Below, in pieces: positions 17,424 to 26,157 of a stretch of 64,000 bases of DNA; position 1 is the stretch's first letter, and every line of letters starts with the position of its first letter. Source of the stretch: Schauerella aestuarii (GTDB lineage Bacteria; Pseudomonadota; Gammaproteobacteria; Burkholderiales; Burkholderiaceae_B); the NCBI RefSeq assembly GCF_009866805.1, contig NZ_SIZW01000037.1, positions 1 to 64,000 of the forward strand, read 5' to 3'. The translations under genes were made by a program, and so were the position numbers. The notes under the pieces were generated by a model, which ran no database searches, was not told the DNA's origin, and saw nothing but the letters and a program-made list of their open reading frames with translations.

Positions 17424-18090
17424 TCGCGCCGCTTTCGAGCATGTATCCCAGACCGCGCACGGTCACGATGTGCACGTCGCTCCCCGTAAGCTTCTTACGC
17501 AGCCGATGCAGCACGACCTCGATCGCATCGGGATTGGCCTCGCTATCGTGGTTGAACACCTTGCCGAACAACTGCACCTTCTCGACCGGGAAGCCGCTGC
17601 GTGCCAGCAAGGCATGCAGCGCGGCATGTTCGCGCGGTGTGAGGAACAACAAGGTGTCGCCCAACGAGAACGCCCGGCTCTCTTCATCATAAGAGAGCGA
17701 CCCACAGTGCAGGCGGGCCGGCTGGCGGCCGCGGCTGCGGCGCACGAGCGCGGCCACGCGCGCTTCGAGCTCTTCAAGCGCGAACGGCTTCGTCAGGAAG
17801 TCGTCGGCGCCGATATTCAGACCGCGCACGCGGTCGTGCAGCGAGCCTTGCGCGGTCAGGAGCAGCACCGGGGTGAGGTCGTTGCGGGCGCGCATTTCGC
17901 GCAACAGGACCAAACCGTGTTTATCCGGCAACCGCAAATCCATGATGATGGCCTCATAATCATTGTCCGCCATCAACATCTCGGCACTCGCCGCATCTGC
18001 GGCGTGGTCCGGCAAAAACCCACTTTGCGCCAGTGCACGCACCAGCCATGACGCCATATCGCGTTCATCTTCAACCAGCAATACGCGCAT
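17404..18090 (-). CDS. OmpR-family response regulator, TctD type
   Basis: A 228-residue DNA-binding response regulator. The receiver domain is at 1-115 with phospho-acceptor Asp51, acidic pair Glu7/Asp8 and Lys100. The C-terminal winged-helix domain is at about 125-222 ([36 protein letters not shown]). It overlaps rppH by 20 bp upstream and the kinase by 20 bp downstream, so the three genes appear translationally coupled. The start [10 protein letters not shown] is the family start. Confidence 0.95.
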   Translation of the reverse strand: MRVLLVEDERDMASWLVRALAQSGFLPDHAADAASAEMLMADNDYEAIIMDLRLPDKHGLVLLREMRARNDLTPVLLLTAQGSLHDRVRGLNIGADDFLTKPFALEELEARVAALVRRSRGRQPARLHCGSLSYDEESRAFSLGDTLLFLTPREHAALHALLARSGFPVEKVQLFGKVFNHDSEANPDAIEVVLHRLRKKLTGSDVHIVTVRGLGYMLESGASESTPA

Positions 18091-18643
18091 GTTCGTCCTG
18101 AACGTCGGAAGTTTCTTCGGAATTACGCTGGCCATGAACGCGCTGACGCAAGTAGCGCGTCTCGTGCTGCCGCCGGAACAATATCGCCGACAGCTCGTTC
18201 AGGGCCTGCGTGTAAACGTCGCGCTTGAACTCGATCACCGCGTCCAGCGGCACCCAGTACTGACTCCAACGCCAGGCGTCGAACTCAGGATGCTGCGTGG
18301 CGCGCAGCCGCACGTCGCAGTCGCGGCCTGTGAGCCGCAACAAAAACCAGATCTGTTTTTGCCCTTTGTAGTGGCCACGCCACTCCCTTCGGACAAAATG
18401 ATCCGGCACGTTATAGCGCAACCAGTCGCGTGTGCGCCCCAAAATGCGGACATGCTCGGGTTTCAACCCCGTTTCTTCGTGAAGTTCGCGATACATCGCC
18501 TGCACCGGGCTTTCGCCGTACTTGATGCCGCCCTGCGGGAACTGCCAGGCATGTTCCCGGATGCGCTTACCCCAGAAGACCTCGTTTTTCGTGTTGACGA
18601 GAATGATGCCGACATTGGGGCGGTAGCCTTCCCGATCGAGCAT
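18071..18643 (-). CDS. rppH: RNA pyrophosphohydrolase
   Basis: Removes pyrophosphate from the 5' end of mRNA, which starts RNase E-dependent decay. The 190-residue protein has the Nudix box at 38-60 ([13 protein letters not shown], then RELHEETGL), the N-terminal [17 protein letters not shown], and [10 protein letters not shown]. The C-terminal tail after residue 160 is basic and variable. Divergent from proS, a common arrangement in betaproteobacteria. Its 3' end overlaps the response regulator gene by 20 bp, so this housekeeping gene is the first gene of a signalling operon. Confidence 0.96.
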   Translation of the reverse strand: MLDREGYRPNVGIILVNTKNEVFWGKRIREHAWQFPQGGIKYGESPVQAMYRELHEETGLKPEHVRILGRTRDWLRYNVPDHFVRREWRGHYKGQKQIWFLLRLTGRDCDVRLRATQHPEFDAWRWSQYWVPLDAVIEFKRDVYTQALNELSAILFRRQHETRYLRQRVHGQRNSEETSDVQDEHARIAG

Positions 18644-18669
18644 GGGCCACCCCCACCGAATTCAATACA

Positions 18670-20442
18670 ATGACGTCTGATTATACGTATCTGCCGTCCA
18701 CTGACACTATGCGCGCCTCAAACTATCACCTAAACACACTAAAAGAAGCGCCTTCCGAGGCCGAAGTTGCCAGCCACCAGCTCATGACCCGTTCGGGCAT
18801 GATCCGCAAACTTGCGGGCGGCATCTATTCCTACATGCCTTTGGGCTTGCGCGTCATCCGCAAGGTCGAGGCCATCGTGCGCGAAGAGATGAACGCCGCC
18901 GGCGCCATCGAACTGCTCATGCCGGTGGTGCAACCCGCCGAGCTATGGCAGGAATCGGGCCGTTGGGAGCAATATGGCCAGGAACTGCTACGCATCAAGG
19001 ATCGCCACGGGCGCGACTTCGTGCTGCAGCCGACCTCGGAAGAAGTCATCACCGATATCGCGCGCAATGAAATCCACAGCTGGCGCCAGTTGCCGGTCAA
19101 TTTCTATCACATCCAGACCAAATTCCGCGACGAGCGCCGGCCCCGTTTCGGCCTGATGCGCGGGCGTGAGTTCACGATGAAGGACGCGTATTCGTTCGAT
19201 CGCGACGAAGCGTCCGCTCAGGCAAGCTACGATCGGATGTACGACGCCTACATGCGCATTTTCACGCGCCTGGGGCTGACGTTCCGCGCCGTCGCGGCCG
19301 ACACGGGCTCGATCGGCGGCACGCGCAGCCACGAATTCCAAGTCATCGCCGATACCGGTGAGGACTTGATCGTCTACAACCCCGACTCGCAGTACGCCGC
19401 CAATATCGAATTGGCGCAAGCACCCGTGCTGATCGCGGAGCGCGCCGCGCCCACGGCACCGATGGTCGACACCCCCACGCCGGGCGCTGCCCGCTGCGAA
19501 GACGTGGCCGCCTTCCTGAACGTGCCGCTCGAACAGACGATCAAGTCGATCGTGCTGGCCTCGGAGCCGGAAGCCGGCAAGGTGCAGATCTGGTTGCTGT
19601 TGCTGCGCGGCGATCACATGCTCAACGAAATCAAGGCGGCCAAGGTGCCGGGCTTGAACGCGGGCTTCCGTTTCGCCACCGAGAGCGAGATCGTCGACCA
19701 TTTCGGCTGCAAGCCGGGCTATCTCGGTCCGGTCAATACCACCCTGCCCGTGCGCGTGGTCGCCGACCTGACGGTAGGCAACATGAGCGACTTCATCTGC
19801 GGCGCCAACCACGCCGATGCTCACCTGGTCGGTGTGAACTGGGGCCGCGATCTGCCGGAACCCGAATTCACCGTCGATCTGCGCAACGTGGTCGAGGGCG
19901 ATGCGGCCCCGGATGGCCCGGGCAAGCTGGCGATGCAACGTGGCATCGAAGTGGGTCACGTGTTCTTCCTCGGTTCGAAGTACTCCGAAGCGCTGAAAGC
20001 CACCTATCTGGACGACACCGGCAAGCCGGCACTGTTGCAAATGGGTTGCTATGGCATCGGCGTCACCCGGATCGTGGGCGCCGCGATCGAACAGAACCAC
20101 GATGCTCGGGGCATTATCTGGCCGAAGGCGATCGCGCCCTTCCAGGTCGTCATTTGCCCGGTTGGATTCGGTAAAAGTGAAACTGTTCGTGACACCGCCG
20201 TGCAACTGTACGAGACCCTTGCTGCACAAGGCGTGGACGTCATTCTCGACGACCGCGATACCCGCCCCGGCGTGATGTTTGCGGAGTGGGAATTGATCGG
20301 CGTACCGCTACGTGTAACAGTTGGAGAACGCGGGCTCAAGGATGGTGTGGTGGAATTGCAAGCTCGTCGTCAGGAAACCGCTACCAAGGTCTCCCCCGCC
20401 GAGGCTGCAGACACCGTTTTGGCCATGCTGGCATCGCTGTAA
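18670..20442 (+). CDS. proS: Prolyl-tRNA synthetase
   Basis: Charges tRNA-Pro. It is the long bacterial type with an editing (INS) domain between motifs 2 and 3. The 590-residue length fits. Visible parts are [20 protein letters not shown], motif 2 around [18 protein letters not shown], the INS domain (about 225-400, with [19 protein letters not shown]), motif 3 with [20 protein letters not shown], and the anticodon-binding C-terminus. Neither the ATG at 18670 nor the one at 18709 ([15 protein letters not shown]) has a clear ribosome site; the latter is the usual family start, so 18709 is a strong alternative. Confidence 0.96.
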   Translation: MTSDYTYLPSTDTMRASNYHLNTLKEAPSEAEVASHQLMTRSGMIRKLAGGIYSYMPLGLRVIRKVEAIVREEMNAAGAIELLMPVVQPAELWQESGRWEQYGQELLRIKDRHGRDFVLQPTSEEVITDIARNEIHSWRQLPVNFYHIQTKFRDERRPRFGLMRGREFTMKDAYSFDRDEASAQASYDRMYDAYMRIFTRLGLTFRAVAADTGSIGGTRSHEFQVIADTGEDLIVYNPDSQYAANIELAQAPVLIAERAAPTAPMVDTPTPGAARCEDVAAFLNVPLEQTIKSIVLASEPEAGKVQIWLLLLRGDHMLNEIKAAKVPGLNAGFRFATESEIVDHFGCKPGYLGPVNTTLPVRVVADLTVGNMSDFICGANHADAHLVGVNWGRDLPEPEFTVDLRNVVEGDAAPDGPGKLAMQRGIEVGHVFFLGSKYSEALKATYLDDTGKPALLQMGCYGIGVTRIVGAAIEQNHDARGIIWPKAIAPFQVVICPVGFGKSETVRDTAVQLYETLAAQGVDVILDDRDTRPGVMFAEWELIGVPLRVTVGERGLKDGVVELQARRQETATKVSPAEAADTVLAMLASL

Positions 20443-20499
20443 GCCCCACACGTCGGGCGTTTCGATTGACTTTGCGCGTAGGGCAACCTGTTTACATTT

Positions 20500-20922
20500 A
20501 TGCCGACTGAAATGCCCGCCGAGGCGCTGTTCGACATCCGGGTCTATTACGAAGATACCGATGCGGGCGGCGTCGTCTACTACGCCAACTATCTCAAGTT
20601 TCTCGAACGGGCCCGCACCGAATGGTTGCGGGAGCTCGGCGTGTTTCAATCGGAGCTGCGGGCGGCCACGCAACGCATCTTCGTGGTCAACGCGCTCGAT
20701 ATGGCCTACCGTAAACCCGCCCGATTGGATGATAGGTTGACCATCCATAGTCGTATTACCCGTTTGGGCCGGGCTTCGATACACTTCGCGCAAGCCGCTC
20801 GGCGAGACGGGGAACTGCTCGCCGAAGGCACCATCCAAGTGTGTTGCGTCGATGCGGCAAGCCTGCGGCCAGCTGAGATTCCTCCAGAAGTTCTATCAAT
20901 ACTGAAATCCATTCAGGAATAA
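20500..20922 (+). CDS. ybgC: Tol-Pal-associated acyl-CoA thioesterase YbgC
   Basis: A 140-residue single hot-dog-fold thioesterase. The signature YYEDTDAGGVVYYANYLKFL is at 16-35 with catalytic Asp21, followed by ERARTEWLRELG. It hydrolyses acyl-CoA or acyl-ACP thioesters and is found at the head of tol-pal clusters, where it may act in phospholipid metabolism near the membrane. tolQ begins 2 bp after its stop codon. Confidence 0.96.
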   Translation: MPTEMPAEALFDIRVYYEDTDAGGVVYYANYLKFLERARTEWLRELGVFQSELRAATQRIFVVNALDMAYRKPARLDDRLTIHSRITRLGRASIHFAQAARRDGELLAEGTIQVCCVDAASLRPAEIPPEVLSILKSIQE

Positions 20923-20924
20923 CC

Positions 20925-21602
20925 ATGCCAGTCACCAGCGACATGTCGTTGCTTTCTTTGATTACCCAGGCCAGCCTTCCGGTACAGCTGATCATGCTGA
21001 TGCTGCTCGGCATTTCCATCATGTCCTGGACGTACATCTTCGCCAAGCGCTTTGCGCTGCGCAAAGCAACCACGCAGACCCGCCGTTTCGAAGACGACTT
21101 CTGGTCGGGCGGCGATCTTTCGATGCTGCAGCAGGCCGTGGCCAGCCGCCGCGCCGAACAAGGCGCGCTCGCGCGTATTTTCGACGCCGGCATGACCGAG
21201 TTCCTGAAAGCGCGCCGCTCCACGCCCAACGATCCCGTTGCCGTGCTCGATGGCCCGCGCCGCGCCATGCGGGCGGCTTACCAACGCGAGATGGACGTCC
21301 TCGAATCGCATCTGAACTTTTTGGCTTCGGCCGGCTCGGTCAGCCCATACATCGGCCTCCTGGGTACGGTGTGGGGGATCATGCACGCGTTCATGGGTCT
21401 GTCGAACATGCAGCAAGCCACGCTGGCGGCTGTGGCCCCGGGGATTGCCGAGGCGCTGATCGCCACCGCGATCGGTCTGTTTGCCGCCATCCCTGCAGTG
21501 GTCGCCTATAACCGCTTCACCAACGACATCGACCGCATTTCGATCCGTTTCGATGCCTTCGTCGACGAGTTCCTGAATATTCTGCAACGGCAGGTGCGCT
21601 AA
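20925..21602 (+). CDS. tolQ: Tol-Pal protein TolQ
   Basis: Inner-membrane proton-channel subunit of the Tol-Pal motor, homologous to ExbB and MotA. It is 225 residues with three membrane segments: about 16-38 (LPVQLIMLMLLGISIMSW), 130-155 and 165-190. The conserved VSPYIGLLGTVWGIMHAF and GIAEALIATAIGLFAAIPAV blocks are present. tolR starts within its stop codon (TAATG). With TolR it energises TolA to drive outer-membrane constriction at division. Confidence 0.97.
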   Translation: MPVTSDMSLLSLITQASLPVQLIMLMLLGISIMSWTYIFAKRFALRKATTQTRRFEDDFWSGGDLSMLQQAVASRRAEQGALARIFDAGMTEFLKARRSTPNDPVAVLDGPRRAMRAAYQREMDVLESHLNFLASAGSVSPYIGLLGTVWGIMHAFMGLSNMQQATLAAVAPGIAEALIATAIGLFAAIPAVVAYNRFTNDIDRISIRFDAFVDEFLNILQRQVR

Positions 21603-22078
21603 TGCCCTCGGTACGTTCCAACAGCCGGCATGGCCGCCGGATGAAAAGCGATATCAACGTCGTGCCTTATATCGACGTGATGCTGGTATTGCTGATCATC
21701 TTCATGGTCACCGCTCCGCTCGTCACGCCTGGCATGATCGAGTTGCCCTCGGTGGGTCAGGCGGCCGAAGTGCCGTCCACGCCGCTCGAGGTGCAAATCA
21801 ATGCCGACGGCAATCTCGCGCTGCGGATGCGCGAAGGTGGCGCCATGCCCCAGGATATCGCCCGCGGCGACCTGATTTCGGCCGTGAAGGCGCGCATCAC
21901 GGCGACCACGCCCGTGGTGATCGCAGCCGACGGCAAGGTGCCCTACGAATCAGTCGTGAAGGTCATGGACGAGCTGCGCGGCAGCGGCGTGACCCGCCTG
22001 GGACTTTTGGTCGACCAGAGCGCCGGCGGCAATCAGCCGCGCCCCACGACCCAACAGCAACCGGCGGTCAAGCGCTAA
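21602..22078 (+). CDS. tolR: Tol-Pal protein TolR
   Basis: A 158-residue ExbD/TolR protein. The cytoplasmic tail is short, and one membrane segment (about 22-42) holds the proton-carrying aspartate in NVVPYIDVMLVLLIIFMV. The periplasmic domain follows. The C-terminal 15 residues are a Gln/Pro-rich tail. It overlaps tolQ by one base, so the motor subunits are coupled; tolA follows after 55 bp. Confidence 0.97.
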   Translation: MPSVRSNSRHGRRMKSDINVVPYIDVMLVLLIIFMVTAPLVTPGMIELPSVGQAAEVPSTPLEVQINADGNLALRMREGGAMPQDIARGDLISAVKARITATTPVVIAADGKVPYESVVKVMDELRGSGVTRLGLLVDQSAGGNQPRPTTQQQPAVKR

Positions 22079-22133
22079 CGCGCGACTGCGACGTGGCCGC
22101 CCTCGCGACGGCCCGATCCGTACTATCCAGGAC

Positions 22134-23336
22134 ATGACGCCCTCACTCCCTCCGCACGGCACGCCGCCCGAACCGCCACCCACCCAGGACAACCGCAAGG
22201 CCTTGGGGCTCGCGGTCGCGGTTCACCTGCTGCTCGTGATCGTCCTCTTCTTCGGACTGGACTGGCATACCGAAAATCCGGGCCCGGTTCAGGTCGAACT
22301 CTGGGCCGATGGCGTCTCGCCCGACGCCAAGCCCGAACCGCTGCCAGAACCCGAGCCGCAACCCGAGCCCACACCGCCGACGCCCACGCCGCCGCCCCCA
22401 ACGCCTGCGCCGGAGCCTGAACCGGCCCCGGCACCCACCCCCCCGCCCGCTCCGACGCCGCCGCCCAAACCTGCGGTGCAGCCCGAAGCCGTGCCGGACC
22501 CTGAAATTGCGCTCGAAGCGCAGAAGAAGAAGCGCGAGCAGGAAGAGAAGGCGCGCGAAGCCGCCGAGGCTGCGCGCGAGAAAGCCCGCATCGAAGAAGC
22601 TCGCCAACAGGCTGCGCGTGAAGAAAAACAACGTTTAGACAAAGAACAGAAAGCCGCTGCCGAAAAAGCAGCCGCCGAGAAGGCTGCCAACGAAAAAGCG
22701 GCGGCGGAGAAAGCGGCCGCTGAAAAAGCAGCGGTCGAAAAGAAAGCCGCTGCCGAGAAAAAAGCGGCTGCCGATAAGGCTGCCGCCGAAAAAGCAGCGG
22801 TTGAAAAGGCAGCGGCTGAGAAAGCCGCTGTGGCCGAAAAGGCCGCTGCCGAGAAGGCTGCCGCAGAGAAAGCGGCCGTAGAGAAGAAGGCGGCGGCCGA
22901 AAAAGCCGCCGCTGAAAAAGCGGCTGCGGAGAAGAAAGCGGCAGCGGCCAAGGCGGCTGCGGCGGACAAGGCGCTGCGCGATGCCATGCGTGGCGACGTG
23001 CTCGGCGCAGCCGGTCTTCCGGGCGGCACGGCCGACCGAAATCAGGCCGGTGGCGGTCGGGATAGTGGTTATGGCGCAAAAGTTCGCGCTTGCGTGCGTC
23101 CAGGTGTGCAATTCCCCACACCTGCCCGTAGCGGATCGGCCAATCCTACGGCAGAATACCGGGTACAGTTGCGTACCAACGGTGAGGTGTCAGGCGTAAA
23201 TCTGACGCGCTCATCCGGCAACGCCGGCTTTGATCGAGCCGTCGAAACCGGTATCCGCCGATGCAACCCGTTCCCGAAGCCGTCCACGGGCATTTTCGAG
23301 TCGGTAATCGACGTGATCTACAGAATGTACGACTGA
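22134..23336 (+). CDS. tolA: Tol-Pal protein TolA
   Basis: A 400-residue periplasm-spanning protein. The transmembrane anchor is about 22-42, a Pro/Glu-rich region about 65-125, and a long Ala/Lys/Glu helix about 130-285 made of AAAEKAA-type repeats. The C-terminal globular domain (about 300-400, with YRVQLRTNGEVSGVNLTRSS and IRRCNPFPKP) contacts TolB/Pal and some phages and colicins. The repeated codons give a low-complexity DNA tract at about 22640-22970 that could vary in length between strains. Confidence 0.95.
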   Translation: MTPSLPPHGTPPEPPPTQDNRKALGLAVAVHLLLVIVLFFGLDWHTENPGPVQVELWADGVSPDAKPEPLPEPEPQPEPTPPTPTPPPPTPAPEPEPAPAPTPPPAPTPPPKPAVQPEAVPDPEIALEAQKKKREQEEKAREAAEAAREKARIEEARQQAAREEKQRLDKEQKAAAEKAAAEKAANEKAAAEKAAAEKAAVEKKAAAEKKAAADKAAAEKAAVEKAAAEKAAVAEKAAAEKAAAEKAAVEKKAAAEKAAAEKAAAEKKAAAAKAAAADKALRDAMRGDVLGAAGLPGGTADRNQAGGGRDSGYGAKVRACVRPGVQFPTPARSGSANPTAEYRVQLRTNGEVSGVNLTRSSGNAGFDRAVETGIRRCNPFPKPSTGIFESVIDVIYRMYD

Positions 23337-23352
23337 CAGGAGAACACCCCTT

Positions 23353-24663
23353 ATGAGTTCCGCATATCGCCGAATGGCCGGCACGTGGCGCGCTTACGCG
23401 ACCCTCGGCCTGATGATGCTGCTGACTGCCTGGATGGCTGCCACGCCGGTCCATGCCCAGTTGCGCGTGGACATTTCCGGTACGGGCGCAACCCAGTACC
23501 CGATCGCCATTGCTGATTTCGCCGGCGACGATGCCCGCGGCCGTGCCATCGCGGAAGTCATCCGCGCCGACCTGACCCGTACGGGTCAATTCCGCCTGAT
23601 CAGCGCCGCCAATTCGGGCCTGACGGTCGACTCGCAGATCGCGCATGACGACTGGCGCGGCCGTGGTGCCGATTTCCTCTCATACGGCAGCGTCAGCCGC
23701 TCCGCCGACGGCCGCTACGACGTGCGCTTCCGCCTGGCCGATACGGTCAAGAAAGGCCAATTGGACGGCGTCGCGTTCTCGGGCACCGAGCAGGAACTGC
23801 GCCGTGTCTCGCACCAGATCGCCGATCGCATCTACGAAAAGATCACCGGTGTGCGCGGCGTTTTCTCGACCCGCATCGCCTACGTGCTCAAGCGTGGCGA
23901 CACCTACGAATTGCAAGTGGCAGACGCCGACGGCCAGAATCCGCAAGTCGCCCTGCGCTCGCGTGAACCGATCATTTCGCCCGCCTGGGCGCCCGACGGT
24001 TCGAAGCTCGCCTACGTGAGCTTCGAATCTGGCAAACCTGTTGTTTATTCGCACACGCTGGCCACCAGCGCGCGCGTGCCTGTTGCAAATTACAAAGGCA
24101 ACAACAGCGCCCCGGCCTGGTCGGCCGACGGCAGCCAGTTGGCGGTTGCGCTGACGCGCGACGGCCTTTCGCAAATCTATACTTTGAGCGCCAGCGGCCA
24201 GAATTTGCGCCGTGTGACGCGCTCCCCGGGGATTGACACCGAGCCGGCGTTCACCCCCGACGGACGTTCTTTGATGTTCACCAGCGACCGCAGTGGCGGC
24301 CCGCAGATCTACCAAGTCGGTGTCGACGGTAGTGATGCGCGCCGGATCACTTTTAACGGAAGTTACAACATCTCACCCCGAATTTCCCCCGATGGATCGA
24401 CGCTGCTGTACGTTGCAAGACGAGATGGCGCGTTCAAGATCGCTTCGTTGAACCTGGCCAGCGGAACCGAAACCTTGTTGACTGATGGTCGTGACGATCA
24501 GTCCCCGAGCTTCGCTCCCAATGGCATGCAAGTCCTCTATGCCGCTTCGCAAGGTGGCCGCGGGGTGCTGGCAGGGGTCTCGAGCGATGGACGTGTTCGT
24601 CAGACGCTTTCGGTACTGAACGGGGAAATACGTGAACCAACTTGGGGCCCTTTTACCCGATAA
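23353..24663 (+). CDS. tolB: Tol-Pal protein TolB
   Basis: Periplasmic beta-propeller protein that links TolA and Pal. The 436-residue precursor has a signal peptide ending near ATPVHAQ (about residue 36). An N-terminal alpha/beta domain (40-165) is followed by a six-bladed propeller (about 175-430), recognisable from repeated PAWSADGSQLA-, PAFTPDGRSLMFTSDRSGGP- and PRISPDGSTLLYVARRDG-type blades. A good AGGAG ribosome site precedes the ATG. Confidence 0.97.
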   Translation: MSSAYRRMAGTWRAYATLGLMMLLTAWMAATPVHAQLRVDISGTGATQYPIAIADFAGDDARGRAIAEVIRADLTRTGQFRLISAANSGLTVDSQIAHDDWRGRGADFLSYGSVSRSADGRYDVRFRLADTVKKGQLDGVAFSGTEQELRRVSHQIADRIYEKITGVRGVFSTRIAYVLKRGDTYELQVADADGQNPQVALRSREPIISPAWAPDGSKLAYVSFESGKPVVYSHTLATSARVPVANYKGNNSAPAWSADGSQLAVALTRDGLSQIYTLSASGQNLRRVTRSPGIDTEPAFTPDGRSLMFTSDRSGGPQIYQVGVDGSDARRITFNGSYNISPRISPDGSTLLYVARRDGAFKIASLNLASGTETLLTDGRDDQSPSFAPNGMQVLYAASQGGRGVLAGVSSDGRVRQTLSVLNGEIREPTWGPFTR

Positions 24664-24698
24664 AACACGTGTGACTCTCTTTACACAAAGGAAATATC

Positions 24699-25205
24699 AT
24701 GAGATCGCGCATTGCCAAAAGCTTTACCATCGCCGCATTTGCAGCAACCCTGGCGGCTTGCAGCTCCGTCCCCCTGGACGATCAAGCCGGTAACGCTGGC
24801 GGCAGCACAGGTTCAGGAATGGGCGGTTCGTCCGGCCAAGTCATGGACCCCTTCAACCCGCAGAGCCCCTTGGCGCAACAGCGCTCGGTGTACTTTGACT
24901 TCGACAGCTACTCGGTTTCCGACCAGTACCGCAGCCTCGTCGAAATGCACGCTCGCTACTTGGCCGGCAATGGCCAACAGCGCGTGAAAGTCGAAGGCAA
25001 TACCGATGAACGCGGTGGCGCTGAATACAACTTGGCTCTGGGCCAACGTCGTGCAGACGCAGTGCGTCGCATGATGACCTTGCTGGGCGTGAACGACTCG
25101 CAAATCGAGACGATCAGCTTCGGTAAGGAAAAGCCGACGTCGACGGGTTCGTCGGAATCTGATTACGCCGAAAACCGCCGCGCTGATATCGTCTATCAGC
25201 GTTAA
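24699..25205 (+). CDS. pal: Peptidoglycan-associated lipoprotein
   Basis: Outer-membrane lipoprotein that binds peptidoglycan. It is 168 residues with a signal peptide and lipobox LAACSS, lipid-modified Cys21, and a Gly/Ser-rich linker (30-55). The OmpA-type domain (about 60-168) contains VYFDFDSYSVSDQY and NTDERGGAEYNLALGQRRA. AAGGAAA stands upstream of the ATG. A strong intrinsic terminator follows 30 bp after the stop codon. Confidence 0.97.
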   Translation: MRSRIAKSFTIAAFAATLAACSSVPLDDQAGNAGGSTGSGMGGSSGQVMDPFNPQSPLAQQRSVYFDFDSYSVSDQYRSLVEMHARYLAGNGQQRVKVEGNTDERGGAEYNLALGQRRADAVRRMMTLLGVNDSQIETISFGKEKPTSTGSSESDYAENRRADIVYQR

Positions 25206-25235
25206 GCAGGTCGCGTAGCAGGAAATGCCCCACGC

Positions 25236-25279
25236 GCGTCGGAACGGTCTAAGATCGTTCCGACGCTTTTTTACTTTTT
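25236..25279 (+). terminator. Intrinsic terminator between pal and cpoB
   Basis: An 11-bp perfect stem (GCGTCGGAACG at 25236-25246 with its complement at 25256-25266) is followed by TTTTTTACTTTTT. It stands inside the otherwise continuous tol-pal-cpoB run, only about 10 bp before the cpoB start. Confidence 0.85.
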
Positions 25280-25288
25280 AGCCTCCGG

Positions 25289-25981
25289 ATGACTATGCAC
25301 GTTTCTTTCCAGTCGTTTCGCCCCCTGACCATCGCCGCGGCCGTGGCCGTGATGCTCGCCAGCGCGCCCGCGCACGCTTTCTCGGACGATGAAGCGCGCA
25401 AAGCCATTCTCGATCTGCGCCAGCAAGTGCAGCAGATGAACGAGCAAAACGCTCGCGCCCGCCTGCAACTGGCCGATCAGATGCAGTCCATGCAGCAGGA
25501 AGTGATGCAATTGCGTGAGCAGCTCGAACTGGTATCGCGCCAGCAGCCGAGCGCCAATCAGCAAGCGCAGCAACAGCAGCAGGCCAATGGCCCCGCCGCC
25601 AACGATCCGCAAGAACAGGCGGCATACGATGCCGCGATCGACCAGTTCCGCACCGGTCGCTACAAGGAAGCGGGTGATGCGCTGAACGGCTTCGTGTCGG
25701 CCTACCCCAATAGCCCGCTCAAGCCGACGGCGCAGTTCTACCTGGGCAGCAGCCGCTACGCCACCAAGGATTTCAAGGGTGCGATCACCCAAATGCAGCA
25801 AATGGTCGAGCAATCGCCCAACAACGAGCGTGCGCCTGATGCATTGCTCGTGATTGCCGGCAGCCAGATCGAAACGAATAACCGTGCCGGCGCCAAGACG
25901 ACACTGCAGCGCATCGTGCGCGACTATCCCTCGTCGCCCGCTGCCAGCACGGCCAAAAACCGCCTGACGCTGCTGCAGTAA
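25289..25981 (+). CDS. cpoB: Cell division coordinator CpoB (YbgF)
   Basis: Periplasmic protein that links peptidoglycan synthesis (PBP1B) with Tol-driven outer-membrane constriction. The 230-residue precursor has a signal peptide ending at ASAPAHA (about residue 30). A trimerising coiled coil (33-85) and a Gln-rich linker (86-105) follow, then TPR repeats (about 108-230, such as AAYDAAIDQFRTGRYKEAGD and KPTAQFYLGSSRYATKDFKG). The ATG two codons downstream is an alternative start. It is separated from pal by a terminator, so its expression depends on read-through or a promoter inside the terminator region. Confidence 0.95.
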   Translation: MTMHVSFQSFRPLTIAAAVAVMLASAPAHAFSDDEARKAILDLRQQVQQMNEQNARARLQLADQMQSMQQEVMQLREQLELVSRQQPSANQQAQQQQQANGPAANDPQEQAAYDAAIDQFRTGRYKEAGDALNGFVSAYPNSPLKPTAQFYLGSSRYATKDFKGAITQMQQMVEQSPNNERAPDALLVIAGSQIETNNRAGAKTTLQRIVRDYPSSPAASTAKNRLTLLQ

Positions 25982-26003
25982 GTTCCGCGGCACGCTTCAT
26001 GAT

Positions 26004-26042
26004 GAAGGAACGGACTGCATTGCAGTGCGTTCCTTTTTTTTT
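26004..26042 (+). terminator. Terminator after cpoB
   Basis: AAGGAACG (26005-26012) pairs with CGTTCCTT (26028-26035), and an inner ACTGCA/TGCAGT pair extends the stem. A run of T follows. It closes the ybgC-tol-pal-cpoB cluster. Confidence 0.87.
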
Positions 26043-26061
26043 GTGCGCCGGCAGCGCGTTC

Positions 26062-26157
26062 GAGGATCACCGGATTCGATCTCGGGAGGATCACCGGATT
26101 CGATCTCGGGAGGATCACCGGATTCGATCTTGGGAGGATCGCCCGATTCAATCTCAG
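26062..26157. repeat. Four tandem copies of a 24-bp repeat
   Basis: Four contiguous 24-bp units start at 26062, 26086, 26110 and 26134. Units 1 and 2 are identical, unit 3 differs at one base, and unit 4 differs at several. The unit begins GAGGATCACCGGATTCGATC. The last unit contains the stop codon of the EamA gene on the minus strand. Because 24 is a multiple of three, the array stays open in reading frames on both strands (a repeated 8-residue unit), but I see no gene that uses it. Confidence 0.95.

Noticed and set aside
22640-22970. Possible recent repeat expansion in tolA
   Set aside because: Alternating Ala/Lys/Glu codons are normal for the TolA helical domain, and the copies are diverged at the DNA level.
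26062-26157. CRISPR array candidate
   Set aside because: Units are directly adjacent with no spacers; this is a plain tandem repeat.
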